Source: Bacteroidota bacterium (GTDB lineage: Bacteria > Bacteroidota > Ignavibacteria > Kryptoniales > JAKASW01). From it: DNA of 64,000 bases. The notes under the pieces are model-generated. The model did no database searches and was not told the origin of the DNA. It saw nothing but the letters and a program-made list of their open reading frames with translations. Made by a program: the position numbers and the translations under genes. Below are positions 55,163-63,587 of the stretch, piece by piece (the first letter of the stretch is position 1; each line of letters opens with the position of its first letter). The DNA is taken from contig JAJYIT010000002.1 of assembly GCA_021789975.1 (NCBI GenBank), forward strand, positions 62,001 through 126,000. The letters are read 5' to 3'.

Positions 55163-55692
55163 AACTGAGCATCGAAGCGGACGGAAAGATTATTGAGGTC
55201 GTTGAAGGCGATATAACGGAATCCGAGACGGATGCCATAGTCAACGCTGCTAACAACCACTTCTGGATGGGAGGAGGCGTCGCCGGTGCGATTAAGCGTC
55301 GTGGCGGCTCCGAGATAGAGAGCGAGGCCATGGCGAATGGAGCAAAACCGGTAGGAGGAGCGGTCTTAACCAAAGCGGGCTCGCTCAAGGCAAGATTTGT
55401 GATTCACGCAGCCGTGATGGGACAGGACCTCCAGACCGATGCAGACAAGATCCGGCGTGCGACAAGATCTTCACTGGAACTAGCAGAGAACAGCGGTATC
55501 CCCTCAATATCGTTTCCTGCCCTCGGAACGGGCGTCGGCGGCTTCCCTTTCTCTGATGCCGCGACGATAATGGTACACGAGGCAAAGGAATTTCTAAGTA
55601 CATCGAAGAGCGTCAAATACATTTCCTTCGTTCTTTTCGACAAAGACGGATATGACGCATTCGCAAAGGAACTAAACAAAACGCTCCGTTGA
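55159..55692 (+). CDS. Macro-domain protein (ADP-ribose binding/hydrolase)
   Basis: A 177-residue macro domain, starting at the ATGA overlap with the histidine kinase stop. It has the binding motif VNAANNHFWMGGGVAGAIKR and the loop SFPALGTGVGGFP. Family members bind ADP-ribose and its derivatives and many remove ADP-ribose from proteins or acetyl groups from O-acetyl-ADP-ribose. Coupling to a kinase whose sensor may bind nucleotides suggests a role in NAD or ADP-ribose signalling, but that is inference. It overlaps the next gene by four bases. Confidence 0.92.
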   Translation: MKLSIEADGKIIEVVEGDITESETDAIVNAANNHFWMGGGVAGAIKRRGGSEIESEAMANGAKPVGGAVLTKAGSLKARFVIHAAVMGQDLQTDADKIRRATRSSLELAENSGIPSISFPALGTGVGGFPFSDAATIMVHEAKEFLSTSKSVKYISFVLFDKDGYDAFAKELNKTLR

Positions 55693-56378
55693 ACCGCTGC
55701 AGCAACTACATCTGTCATTATCGCCTGGACGCAGAAAACTTCGACTACTTCGACATCCAAGACCGCGCTGAAGACGCATACGAAATCCTCTTCCATAAGT
55801 TCACCGCGAAATTAGCGGGATCACAGAATACCATCATCGACATCGGAAGCGGAAATGGTTGGACCAGGATTGTTCCTCATGACAGGATATACTTCGTTGA
55901 TCTATCACTCAAGAACCTCGTGTCTTTGAAATCGGACACTTCATCACCGGTAGTGACGGACGCAAACTATCTGCCGTTCAAAGACGGCTCATCCGATTTC
56001 ATAATTGCATCCGAGATTCTCGAACACTTGAATGATCCCGCCCTGGCAGCGAGAGAAATATGGAGAGTTCTGAAGCCGGGTGGAAAAGCTATAGTGTCTA
56101 CCCCGTACAAAGAAAGAATCAAGTACTCACTTTGCATTCACTGCAACAAAGTGACACCGCTGAATGCTCACCTTCACAGTTTCGATACACAAGGACTTTC
56201 GTCGATGTTTCCAATGGCGACGATACAGTCATACCTTTTTGGGAGCAAAGTGTTAGTTATGCTGCGCATTCCGACTCTACTTAGAAGATTTCCCTTGTGG
56301 GTTTGGAGAACACTCGACCGCATATTCATTCGCTTAACCGACAAGGCCCAGCACATAGTTTTGGTGCTGAAGAAATAG
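55689..56378 (+). CDS. Class I SAM-dependent methyltransferase
   Basis: A 229-residue methyltransferase starting with TTG, which overlaps the macro-domain stop (TTGA). The motif I region is TIIDIGSGNGWTRIV, followed by DANYLPFKDGSSDFIIASEIL and LEHLNDPALAAREIWRVLKPGG, typical of type-11 methyltransferases (UbiE/ArsM-like). An N-terminal CxxxxxC pair and a later CIHCNK may bind metal. Substrate unknown. It completes a three-gene overlapped operon with the kinase and the macro-domain protein and ends one base from the converging receiver gene. Confidence 0.88.
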   Translation: MNRCSNYICHYRLDAENFDYFDIQDRAEDAYEILFHKFTAKLAGSQNTIIDIGSGNGWTRIVPHDRIYFVDLSLKNLVSLKSDTSSPVVTDANYLPFKDGSSDFIIASEILEHLNDPALAAREIWRVLKPGGKAIVSTPYKERIKYSLCIHCNKVTPLNAHLHSFDTQGLSSMFPMATIQSYLFGSKVLVMLRIPTLLRRFPLWVWRTLDRIFIRLTDKAQHIVLVLKK

Positions 56379-56379
56379 T

Positions 56380-56787
56380 TCACGGCGCCAGAAGTCGCGC
56401 GAAAAGTCGCTCCATTTCATCCGCGTCTTCAGAAGACTTCGAGTAGTAGACCGCCCCATGCTTCTCGACCATGGCTTTTAAAGTATCATACGGGTCCCCG
56501 GTGCAAAAAACGGTAGGGGATGAAATGTTAAGTCCGGCCTTCCTCATAAGCTGCAGGATTGCAATCCCCGGCAAATGACCACGGAGCAGCTCGTCCTTGA
56601 ATTCGTTATCGAGTATGATGAGATCGTATTTCTGATGTTCGAGCACTCTTCTAGTTTCTACGCTGTTTATTGTCTCGACGACATCAAGCTCAGCTTGAAT
56701 TCTCTGTGCAGCCTGCGTCAGCAAAATCTTTTGAAGATTCCTGTGTGCTTCATCATCATCAGCAATCAGGATCTTATACTTTTTCAT
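56380..56787 (-). CDS. Single-domain response regulator (receiver only)
   Basis: A 135-residue CheY-like receiver without an output domain. The acidic pocket is in LIADDDEAHRNLQ, the phosphate acceptor aspartate in LIILDNEFKDELL near residue 60, and the lysine follows in VYYSKSSEDADE. I place the start at the ATG at 56787, one base after the mnmA stop, so it is likely translated after mnmA. It converges with the kinase/macro/methyltransferase operon, whose kinase has no receiver of its own, so it could be its partner. Confidence 0.82.
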   Translation of the reverse strand: MKKYKILIADDDEAHRNLQKILLTQAAQRIQAELDVVETINSVETRRVLEHQKYDLIILDNEFKDELLRGHLPGIAILQLMRKAGLNISSPTVFCTGDPYDTLKAMVEKHGAVYYSKSSEDADEMERLFARLLAP

Positions 56788-56788
56788 C

Positions 56789-57910
56789 TCACTCAACGAT
56801 TCTCGAAATTATCCCGCCGGCGATAACGTCATTCCCTTCATATATGACAACGCTCTGTCCGGGGGTTACCGCCCTGCGAGGAGAAAGGAATCGAACCTCT
56901 ATCCGATCGTCGCCGAGATTCTTCACCCGGCAGCCTGCACCCGGGTCTTTGTACCGAATCTTCCCGCTGAAAATTTTATCTTCAGGAACGCGCTCATACT
57001 TTACGAAATTGACACGCTCGGCAAGCAGTACTGTGGAGTACAAGGTCTCATCAGTATCGACCTCTACAACATTTCGCAGCGGGTCAATCCACTTCACGTA
57101 GAGCGGAGTTTGATAACTTATTCCGAGACCCTTCCTTTGCCCTATCGTATAAAAAGCATAACCATCGTGCTTGCCCACGACTTTGCCTTTAAACACTATG
57201 TCTCCATTCGAAATCTTTGTATCAAGTCCGGGAACGGCATCTCTCAAAAACCTGGCATAGTTATTATCTGCGACGAAACAAATCTCGTAGCTTTCCGGTT
57301 TGACAGAACTGGCAAGTCGATATTTCGCCGATAGCTCCCGAACTTCCTTCTTAGTCATTCCCGAAAGGGGAAATTCGGTCATGCTTAGACTCTCCTGTGT
57401 CAGCCCGTAGAGTGCATATGATTGATCCTTGCCATCATCCTTCCCCTTCGACAAAACGTATCTTCCTGTCGAAGGTTCGAATCTAACACCTGCATAATGC
57501 CCGGTACAAACGTGATCCGCGCCTAAGCTCTTGGCTTTTTCCAAGAGATGTTCCCACTTTATTTTTCGATTGCAAATCACGCACGGGTTCGGTGTTCGTC
57601 CGGCAAGGTATTCCGACACAAATCCATCGATGACCTCTGACTTGAATGTCATCGTGAAATCGAAAACATAGTGTGGAAATTTGAATTGAGCCGCGATGCT
57701 TCTCGCCAGATTAATTCCATCAAGCGAGCAACAGCTCGAATCACGGCCGTCGTTACCGCCCACGTCTTCATAATCGTATGTCTTGATGGTAATCCCAATT
57801 ACGTCAAAGCCTGCCTCCACCATCAATACCGCTGCGAGCGACGAATCTACTCCGCCGCTCATTGCAACGACGACTCTTTTCTTCTCGTTTAGATCACTCA
57901 TAGTCTGCAT
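56789..57910 (-). CDS. mnmA: tRNA-specific 2-thiouridylase
   Basis: A 373-residue ATP-dependent enzyme that puts sulfur on U34 of Lys, Glu and Gln tRNAs. The PP-loop is VVVAMSGGVDSSLAAVLM; the catalytic cysteine pair is C in NPCVICNRKIKW and C in YEICFVADNNYARFL. The barrel-like C-terminal part (DPLRNVVEVDTDETLYS, CRVKNLGDDRIEVRFLSPRR) is normal. It is followed after one base by the receiver gene on the same strand. Confidence 0.95.
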   Translation of the reverse strand: MQTMSDLNEKKRVVVAMSGGVDSSLAAVLMVEAGFDVIGITIKTYDYEDVGGNDGRDSSCCSLDGINLARSIAAQFKFPHYVFDFTMTFKSEVIDGFVSEYLAGRTPNPCVICNRKIKWEHLLEKAKSLGADHVCTGHYAGVRFEPSTGRYVLSKGKDDGKDQSYALYGLTQESLSMTEFPLSGMTKKEVRELSAKYRLASSVKPESYEICFVADNNYARFLRDAVPGLDTKISNGDIVFKGKVVGKHDGYAFYTIGQRKGLGISYQTPLYVKWIDPLRNVVEVDTDETLYSTVLLAERVNFVKYERVPEDKIFSGKIRYKDPGAGCRVKNLGDDRIEVRFLSPRRAVTPGQSVVIYEGNDVIAGGIISRIVE

Positions 57911-58093
57911 GACAATTTACAAAACGGGTCCTGGAGAAAGAAGGTGGCACGGATGATTCTTGGAACTGCTCGGCTGCAGTTGCGTCAACACCATAACTCA
58001 TCCCTCCCTCTCCGCTGTCCTCTACCGCCGGCGACATAGGCAAGATGATGGATCAAATCCTTTGATGGAATTCTGCAAAACTCCCGAAGTAAG

Positions 58094-58876
58094 TCAGTTC
58101 CCTTTCCATACTGGCTTGCGTTTTTCGAGGAATGCGGATGTACCTTCTTTTTGGTCGGCTGTCCCACAACACAACGAAAAGAGCTGTGCTTCGACTTTCA
58201 TCCCCTCGTCCTGAGGAAGCTGCACAGATGCATCTATCGCTTGGAGAGCGAGCCGCACTGCGAAGGGAGCTCGCTTGTGGACCTGTTCAACTAATTTGAG
58301 CGACTCACTTATGAGTTCACTCTGTTCAACAACTTTATTCACCAGCCCCAAATCACGAGCGGTGTTCGCATCAAATTGCTCGCCTGTGACTATAATCTGT
58401 GTCGCGAAGCCGCGTCCTGCCAGTCGAGTGAGCCTCTGCGTGCCACCGTAACCGGGTATCAACCCCAATCCCACTTCGGGTTGACCGAATTTAGCTGCGC
58501 TGCAGGCAATTCTCATATGACATGCCCATGCCAGCTCGCTGCCTCCTCCCAGCGCATACCCGTTGACGGCCGCAATTACCGGCTTACCGAACTTTTCTAT
58601 TCTGTTGAAGATCGACTGTCCACGTTCAGCAAAAACTCTGGCGGTAAGGACATCGAGTTTACTAAGCTCAGAGATATCTGCTCCTGCGACGAAGGCTTTT
58701 TCTCCCGATCCTGTAATCACCACACCAGCGATATCAGCGTCCGATTCCGCCATGTCAAGTGCTTTGCCAAGCTCGTCAAGGACGGCGATGCTAAGAGCAT
58801 TCAGTCGGTCTGGCTTGTTGATCGTAATAATCGACGCATGCTCCCTTTTTTCGTATATCACATTTTGAAAATCCAT
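58094..58876 (-). CDS. Enoyl-CoA hydratase
   Basis: A 260-residue crotonase-fold enzyme that hydrates trans-2-enoyl-CoA. Both catalytic glutamates appear to be present: GYALGGGSELAWACHM and GQPEVGLGLIPGYGGTQRL. The oxyanion-hole segment is FVAGADISELSKLDVL. The ATG at 58876 follows GGGAG. It is the last gene of the group that starts with the AmmeMemoRadiSam genes, lying 18 bases after the nucleotidyltransferase gene, and complements the beta-oxidation operon at 36987-40223, which lacks a hydratase. Confidence 0.94.
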   Translation of the reverse strand: MDFQNVIYEKREHASIITINKPDRLNALSIAVLDELGKALDMAESDADIAGVVITGSGEKAFVAGADISELSKLDVLTARVFAERGQSIFNRIEKFGKPVIAAVNGYALGGGSELAWACHMRIACSAAKFGQPEVGLGLIPGYGGTQRLTRLAGRGFATQIIVTGEQFDANTARDLGLVNKVVEQSELISESLKLVEQVHKRAPFAVRLALQAIDASVQLPQDEGMKVEAQLFSLCCGTADQKEGTSAFLEKRKPVWKGN

Positions 58877-58894
58877 TTGCACTCCCTTTCTCAG

Positions 58895-59971
58895 TCAGGC
58901 AACCTCAACGCGGCTTTGGTCGCCTATCATGAAACGCTGGACGCGAGGTTTACCGTCAGCCCGAACGATTTCAACATCATTTCCAAGAAGGCTCCCTTCA
59001 ATCCTCATCCCCGCGTCTATGATCTTACAACCCTTCAGTATAATACTGTATTCAACTTCACTGTTTGCAACGTAACTACCAGCCCCGATGGAGGTAAAGG
59101 GACCTATATAACCGTTTTCTATGGTAGATCCTTCACCGATAATCGCAGGCCCCCTGACTTTGCTATTTCTGATTTTGCAGCTCTTTTGTAACACTACTCT
59201 TCCCGCAATATCGCTTCCAGCATCGATCTCTACACCTGACTCAATCAGCGGATCCGTATTTTCAAGAACGAGCCTGTTCGCCTCAAGGAGATCTGTCGGC
59301 TTACCGGTGTCTTTCCACCATCCTGTAATCTCTGAAAACCCTATTTTGTATTTATGGTCGATCAGGTACTGATGGGCATCAGAGATTTCCAACTCACCTC
59401 TGCCGCTCGGCTTTATGTCATTCACGGCCTTGAAAATACTGCTGTCATAGATGTAAATGCCGGCAACCGCGTACCTACTCCTGGGAGTTTTCGGTTTCTC
59501 CTCCACACGCACGATCATGCCGTCTTTTATTTCTGGCACACCAAACCTTTCAGGGTCCTTGACTTTAGCGAGAGTCAGGAAGCAATTGGCACCACTCTTG
59601 CTGAATGCGTCCAGGTATTTATTAAGCCCGCCCACGACCATGTTGTCACCGAGATAGAAGACGAAGTTGTCGCCACCTATGTAATCCTCTGCGATTTTGA
59701 CAACGTGCGCCAGGCCGAGCGGAGCCTCCTGCAAAATGTAAGTGATTCTCACTCCCCACTTAGAACCATCACCAATAGCTCGCGGTACTTCATCGCTGTC
59801 GGCATTTGTGACTATTCCGACATCTTTTATCCCAGCTGCCGAAGCAGCTTCAATAGCATAGTGCAGGATCGGTTTGTTGGCGATGGGAATCAGGTGTTTG
59901 TTCTGTGTGTGAGTAATTGGCCTCAGTCGGGTTCCTTTTCCCCCGCTGGCGATGAGAGCCTTCCATTTCAT
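58895..59971 (-). CDS. Glucose-1-phosphate thymidylyltransferase-like nucleotidyltransferase (long form)
   Basis: A 358-residue sugar-phosphate nucleotidyltransferase. The nucleotide motif is GGKGTRLRPIT with PIANKPILHYAIEA; the metal/catalytic region VFYLGDNMVVGGL follows. A left-handed beta-helix (about residues 245-345, hexapeptide-like repeats SKVRGPAIIGEGSTIEN) makes this the long RmlA/StrD type or a bifunctional GlmU-like relative. It overlaps the upstream DUF2520 gene by four bases and the hydratase follows. The sugar is not identifiable. Confidence 0.9.
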   Translation of the reverse strand: MKWKALIASGGKGTRLRPITHTQNKHLIPIANKPILHYAIEAASAAGIKDVGIVTNADSDEVPRAIGDGSKWGVRITYILQEAPLGLAHVVKIAEDYIGGDNFVFYLGDNMVVGGLNKYLDAFSKSGANCFLTLAKVKDPERFGVPEIKDGMIVRVEEKPKTPRSRYAVAGIYIYDSSIFKAVNDIKPSGRGELEISDAHQYLIDHKYKIGFSEITGWWKDTGKPTDLLEANRLVLENTDPLIESGVEIDAGSDIAGRVVLQKSCKIRNSKVRGPAIIGEGSTIENGYIGPFTSIGAGSYVANSEVEYSIILKGCKIIDAGMRIEGSLLGNDVEIVRADGKPRVQRFMIGDQSRVEVA

Positions 59972-60846
59972 TTCCCCTCCAGAATTTTTCTGATGCTATT
60001 TAGTTTAGAGGCTTGAGTTCTTTTGATTCTTGTCTTCAGGAGCGATTCGATCCCAAGTAATGCCGCTGACTTGTAAAACTGCAAAAGGATCGGCTCATTT
60101 TCAAGCACTTTGAGGTGCTTCTTTATTACCTCGGCATCTCCCCGCACCAGTGGCCCCGTAAGCGCGCCGATGCCTTCTGTGGAGTTTATGTTCCTCACCG
60201 TGTTAGCCAATAAGTCTTTTGTCAACAATCTTGAAGACCCCGTGCCTACGACTTCTTTGATCAACTGTTCTGCGGCAACTGACGCAATGACAGTAAAGTT
60301 CGACAACAAGACACTTGCGGTGTGAAGAGTCGTTCGGTCCTTCTCCGATTTCAACACAACGACTTTTGAATGAAGCTTATGGACGATAGTGTTAGCTAAC
60401 TCAAGTGCCTTCTTATCTCCCATAAAATCATAGAAGATTTCACGCGCCATTTTCGGTGCAAACTTACAGGCAAAGGGAGACAATGGATGAAGCGACCCTA
60501 TGCTCGCACCTTTTGACCTGAGCTTCGATAATGCCTCGACCTCAATCACGCCGCTTGTCTGAAGGGCTACCTTACCGTGCCAGTCTATGCTTGCAATGCG
60601 CACGAGATCTCCTACAGTCTTTCTAATCTCGTCATCCCTGACTGTCAAGAGAATGAAATCAAAGTCATCACGTATTTGTCTGACAGAAACAACTTGTTGA
60701 ACGGCAGGAAAGTGGAGTCTCAACCCTTTTGCGTGCAACTTGCGATGTGAAACGAGAGTCACACACTTGAACCCGACACTCCCCAAGGCAAGGCAAAGGC
60801 TTGTCCCAACTCTTCCGGGGCCTACCACTACAAATCTGCGCGCCAT
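59968..60846 (-). CDS. Rossmann-like and DUF2520 domain protein
   Basis: A 292-residue protein. The first half is an NAD(P)-binding Rossmann domain (FVVVGPGRVGTSLCLAL, then FDFILLTVRDDEI), the second half a helical DUF2520 domain with TLHTASVLLSNFTVIASVAAE and GALTGPLVRGD, similar to the 6-phosphogluconate dehydrogenase/ProC C-terminal fold. I use the ATG at 60846; a GTG at 60855 overlapping the upstream stop (GTGA) is equally possible. It is predicted to be a NAD(P)H-dependent reductase of unknown substrate. It lies directly between amrB and the nucleotidyltransferase gene. Confidence 0.85.
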   Translation of the reverse strand: MARRFVVVGPGRVGTSLCLALGSVGFKCVTLVSHRKLHAKGLRLHFPAVQQVVSVRQIRDDFDFILLTVRDDEIRKTVGDLVRIASIDWHGKVALQTSGVIEVEALSKLRSKGASIGSLHPLSPFACKFAPKMAREIFYDFMGDKKALELANTIVHKLHSKVVVLKSEKDRTTLHTASVLLSNFTVIASVAAEQLIKEVVGTGSSRLLTKDLLANTVRNINSTEGIGALTGPLVRGDAEVIKKHLKVLENEPILLQFYKSAALLGIESLLKTRIKRTQASKLNSIRKILEGK

Positions 60847-60851
60847 CAACC

Positions 60852-61706
60852 TCACGAGATCAATGCAGATAAGTATCCAACCACTGCTGATTTATCTCCA
60901 GTAGTGTCTCCAGAATTACAGTGATACAGACTCTCGCCATGTCTGAAACCCAATGCTTTCGCAGCTGCCAGCGAAGACGCAATTGGACCACCGCCACACG
61001 CCTCGCATCGCCCCAGATGGATGTCATCCAACAGCTTATCGCTATCGAGCGCTTTGAAGTGCTCAATACAGATCCCGTCCATCTCGTTTGCTGTATCGTA
61101 GTCATGGTAATGAGAAAGGTCAGAACTTGCCACAACCAAAATGTTCTGATCTCTGACAATTCTTGCGAGTCCATCTCCTAATGCACGACAGTATTCAGGC
61201 TTCTGGTCTCCCATTACAATAGGCAAGAGCGTGAAGTTTTTCAATTGAACCTGCAAAAACGGGAGTTGTACCTCTAATGCATGTTCTGATCTGTGTCCGA
61301 GGATAGATTCAGTGAGCAATCCCGGGGGAACTGTACTCAGCAGAGTCTCACGGAGGTCACGATCAACTTCCACTTCTCCCAGAGGCGTGGAGTACGCCAC
61401 GCCTGGATACACTGATACCCCGTCAAAATACTCACGATGGCTTGGTGATATTATTATCACACACTTGAACTGACCTTCATGCAAGAGTGAGTAACCATGG
61501 GCTGCGGTAAACCCGCTATAAGGATAGCCTGCGTGAGGAGATACTATGCCGAACACCTTTCCCGCTGAAAACCCAGCGACATACTCACCAGCGCGACTGA
61601 GGAGATCCCTACAGAGTCTTTCCAGCTCCAACTTGTCAGATGGATAAAACATACCTGCAACCGCTGGTGGTCGCACTTCAGAGCGATTCTTCACCAATCC
61701 CGGCAT
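60852..61706 (-). CDS. amrB: AmmeMemoRadiSam system protein B (MEMO1 homologue)
   Basis: A 284-residue MEMO1-type protein structurally related to aromatic-ring dioxygenases. Key segments: VRPPAVAGMFYP, GIVSPHAGYPYSGFTAAHGY and ASSDLSHYHDYDTANEMD, with histidines in HAGYPYSG and SHYHDY that bind metal in homologues. The ATG at 61706 overlaps amrA by 29 bases. Function in bacteria is unknown. The human relative has been linked to iron handling and signalling. Spacing suggests translation coupled with the following DUF2520 gene. Confidence 0.92.
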   Translation of the reverse strand: MPGLVKNRSEVRPPAVAGMFYPSDKLELERLCRDLLSRAGEYVAGFSAGKVFGIVSPHAGYPYSGFTAAHGYSLLHEGQFKCVIIISPSHREYFDGVSVYPGVAYSTPLGEVEVDRDLRETLLSTVPPGLLTESILGHRSEHALEVQLPFLQVQLKNFTLLPIVMGDQKPEYCRALGDGLARIVRDQNILVVASSDLSHYHDYDTANEMDGICIEHFKALDSDKLLDDIHLGRCEACGGGPIASSLAAAKALGFRHGESLYHCNSGDTTGDKSAVVGYLSALIS

Positions 61707-62280
61707 CTGGAATCAGCCCGCATTCTTTCTCACTAAATACCTCCGCTGAGAAAATGCTTATGCGAGTCCCAGCATCTTTGTAGCATCCGCCGTCGAGACC
61801 GGCCTTCATGCATGAATATTTCAGAAATTCATCTCTGCTCCAACCGTTCTCAGTTGCAACTTGTGGGAGGAGCAGACCCCGGTAGAACCCGCGCTCGACC
61901 ATGACTCCGTGTTTGCCAATAATTATCTCCTCAAGGTCAGTTACCCTCTTCAATGGCGAAAGCACGGAAATTTCCAACTCGATTTGTTCAAGTTCGGATG
62001 GGGTCACTGCATCGAACCGTGGATCGCTCGCAGCAGCTTTGGCCGCGGTTTCGGCAACGGCTTCACAGACAGGCAACCGCGCGTCTATAAATCCGATACA
62101 ACCGCGCAGTTCTCCTTTTTCATGCAGCGTGACAAAGGCTCCCGCCTTTTCATTAAGAGCCTGGCTCCCCGAATGACTCGCAGAATACTTCCGCCCAGAC
62201 ACTATTGCAACAACGGACTCGCGCGCGATCCTAAGGAGCTCGCGCTTATCATCCGCGCTCAGTCCAGTTTCTAGTGCCAT
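61678..62280 (-). CDS. amrA: AmmeMemoRadiSam system protein A (AMMECR1 homologue)
   Basis: A 200-residue AMMECR1-domain protein: GAFVTLHEKGELRGCIGFIDA and LPVCEAVAETAAKAAASDPRFDAV are the core signature, including the LRGCIG hexamer that defines the family. The start at 62280 overlaps the radical SAM gene's stop by 10 bases; an ATG at 62313 is also possible. The family is conserved to humans but its biochemical role is unknown. It sits between the radical SAM enzyme and MEMO-like gene as in the usual three-gene cassette. Confidence 0.92.
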   Translation of the reverse strand: MALETGLSADDKRELLRIARESVVAIVSGRKYSASHSGSQALNEKAGAFVTLHEKGELRGCIGFIDARLPVCEAVAETAAKAAASDPRFDAVTPSELEQIELEISVLSPLKRVTDLEEIIIGKHGVMVERGFYRGLLLPQVATENGWSRDEFLKYSCMKAGLDGGCYKDAGTRISIFSAEVFSEKECGLIPDAGIGEESL

Positions 62281-63326
62281 ATTCCCGGAATCGCTTCTCG
62301 GCACCTTGGACAATTTCCGTCGACGATCAGGTTCCTATAAACTCTGAAGCCTTCTCGCTCAACGAGCGGCGCAGAGCAACGCGGACAATAAGTGTTTTCA
62401 AGCTTCCCCACTCTCCCGGGCAAGTTACCTGCGTAGACAAATTTAAGACCCGCTTCCCTGCCGATGCGTGCGGCAGATGTGATCGCTCCGGCATTCGTGC
62501 CCGACCTGTCCATCATCTTGTAGTCCTGGTGAAATGCCGTAACGTGCCAGGGTATCTCTGGTGAAACTGATGCGATAAACTCTGCAAGGCATTGCAGCTC
62601 CCTTTCACTGTCATTGAAACCGGGGACAATCAAAGTGACTATCTCAACCCACAGACCTTTCTGTTTCAATAAACGAATCGTATCTAGCACGACTTCGAGA
62701 CGGCCTCCCAATTGCCTGTACTTCTTTGCATCAAAACCTTTCAGGTCTACTTTGTAGAGGCTAACATAGGGAGCAATGTAATCGATGACTTCCGGTGTTG
62801 CATTGCCGTTAGAAACATAAGCTCCGCGAATGCCATAGGGCTTTCCTAGTTTCAGCACTTCCACTGCCCATTCACTCGTTATCAGAGGCTCGTTGTAGGT
62901 AGAGACAAGGACAGGGGACTTGTAAACAAGCGCGATCTCCACAATCTTCTCAGGCTCGATGAACTCGGGTTGGCCGAGCGCTGCAGGGTCTCTTATTGAC
63001 TGGCTCGTTATCCAATTCTGACAGTAGCTGCAATGGTAGTCGCATCCAAGCATGCCGAAACTCAAAGCGTTCGAACCTGGTAATGCGTGAAAGAAAGGCT
63101 TCTTCTCAATCGGATCGAGCTGTATTCCCGCCGCATACCCGTACGGAACTAAAAGCTTACCCCCCTGGTTGTATCTCACCTTACAGATGCCCTCACGTCC
63201 AGGTTTTATCTTACATCTATGTCCGCAGGCGTTGCACAACACCCAGTCGTTATCAAGTCTTTCATAAAGCTCACCCTCAATAGTGTGCTCCTGCAGAAGA
63301 CTCTTGAGAGTTAAAGTCTCAGCCAT
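62271..63326 (-). CDS. amrS: AmmeMemoRadiSam system radical SAM enzyme
   Basis: A 351-residue radical SAM protein with the cluster motif GCDYHCSYC (C95, C99, C102) and an N-terminal zinc/ferredoxin-like cysteine group (C31, C34, C38, C48) as in glycyl-radical-activase relatives. Later segments TYNEPLITSEWAVEVL and CPRCSAPLVEREGF, the latter adding a rubredoxin-like pair with a final CPRCREAIPG, are typical of this family. The ATG at 63326 follows GGAGGA. It is the first gene of the AmmeMemoRadiSam operon. Substrate unknown. Confidence 0.93.
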   Translation of the reverse strand: MAETLTLKSLLQEHTIEGELYERLDNDWVLCNACGHRCKIKPGREGICKVRYNQGGKLLVPYGYAAGIQLDPIEKKPFFHALPGSNALSFGMLGCDYHCSYCQNWITSQSIRDPAALGQPEFIEPEKIVEIALVYKSPVLVSTYNEPLITSEWAVEVLKLGKPYGIRGAYVSNGNATPEVIDYIAPYVSLYKVDLKGFDAKKYRQLGGRLEVVLDTIRLLKQKGLWVEIVTLIVPGFNDSERELQCLAEFIASVSPEIPWHVTAFHQDYKMMDRSGTNAGAITSAARIGREAGLKFVYAGNLPGRVGKLENTYCPRCSAPLVEREGFRVYRNLIVDGNCPRCREAIPGIWH

Positions 63327-63404
63327 TGCTTCCTCCGACTGATAAAAGTTTAGCTCATACATTGGAGAAAGTCAAATACAGCCCCTTCCGGGAAGTGCTC
63401 TAAT

Positions 63405-63542
63405 TTGAATCTCACTTCAGAGAAGAAAAGTAAACGAACCGCAATGATCGCAAGGAGCGCGAAGCTCTGTATCGCTAAAAGATCTCTAACGCACCTTAGC
63501 GATCTCCGCGGTTTGGGCAAAACATAAATTGAGACACCACTT
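63405..63542. repeat. Dispersed 138-bp noncoding repeat, copy B
   Basis: Second copy of the repeat at 1201-1338, same orientation, gapless, about 16 differences by hand count. It lies between the amrS start and the trmH stop, both on the minus strand, so it is in the amrS leader or trmH 3' region. The conserved 138-bp core ends at the same base in both copies (ACACCACT), with unrelated flanks, suggesting a defined element. Confidence 0.85.
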
Positions 63543-63587
63543 CCTTGCGCTCGATAGTGACCTCCCAGACCCGAAGCTTACTTCCGA

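Noticed and set aside
57939-57953. T-box-like sequence GGTGGCACGG upstream of mnmA
   Set aside because: It is on the plus strand, with no gene downstream in that direction, and lacks the stem features of a T-box leader.
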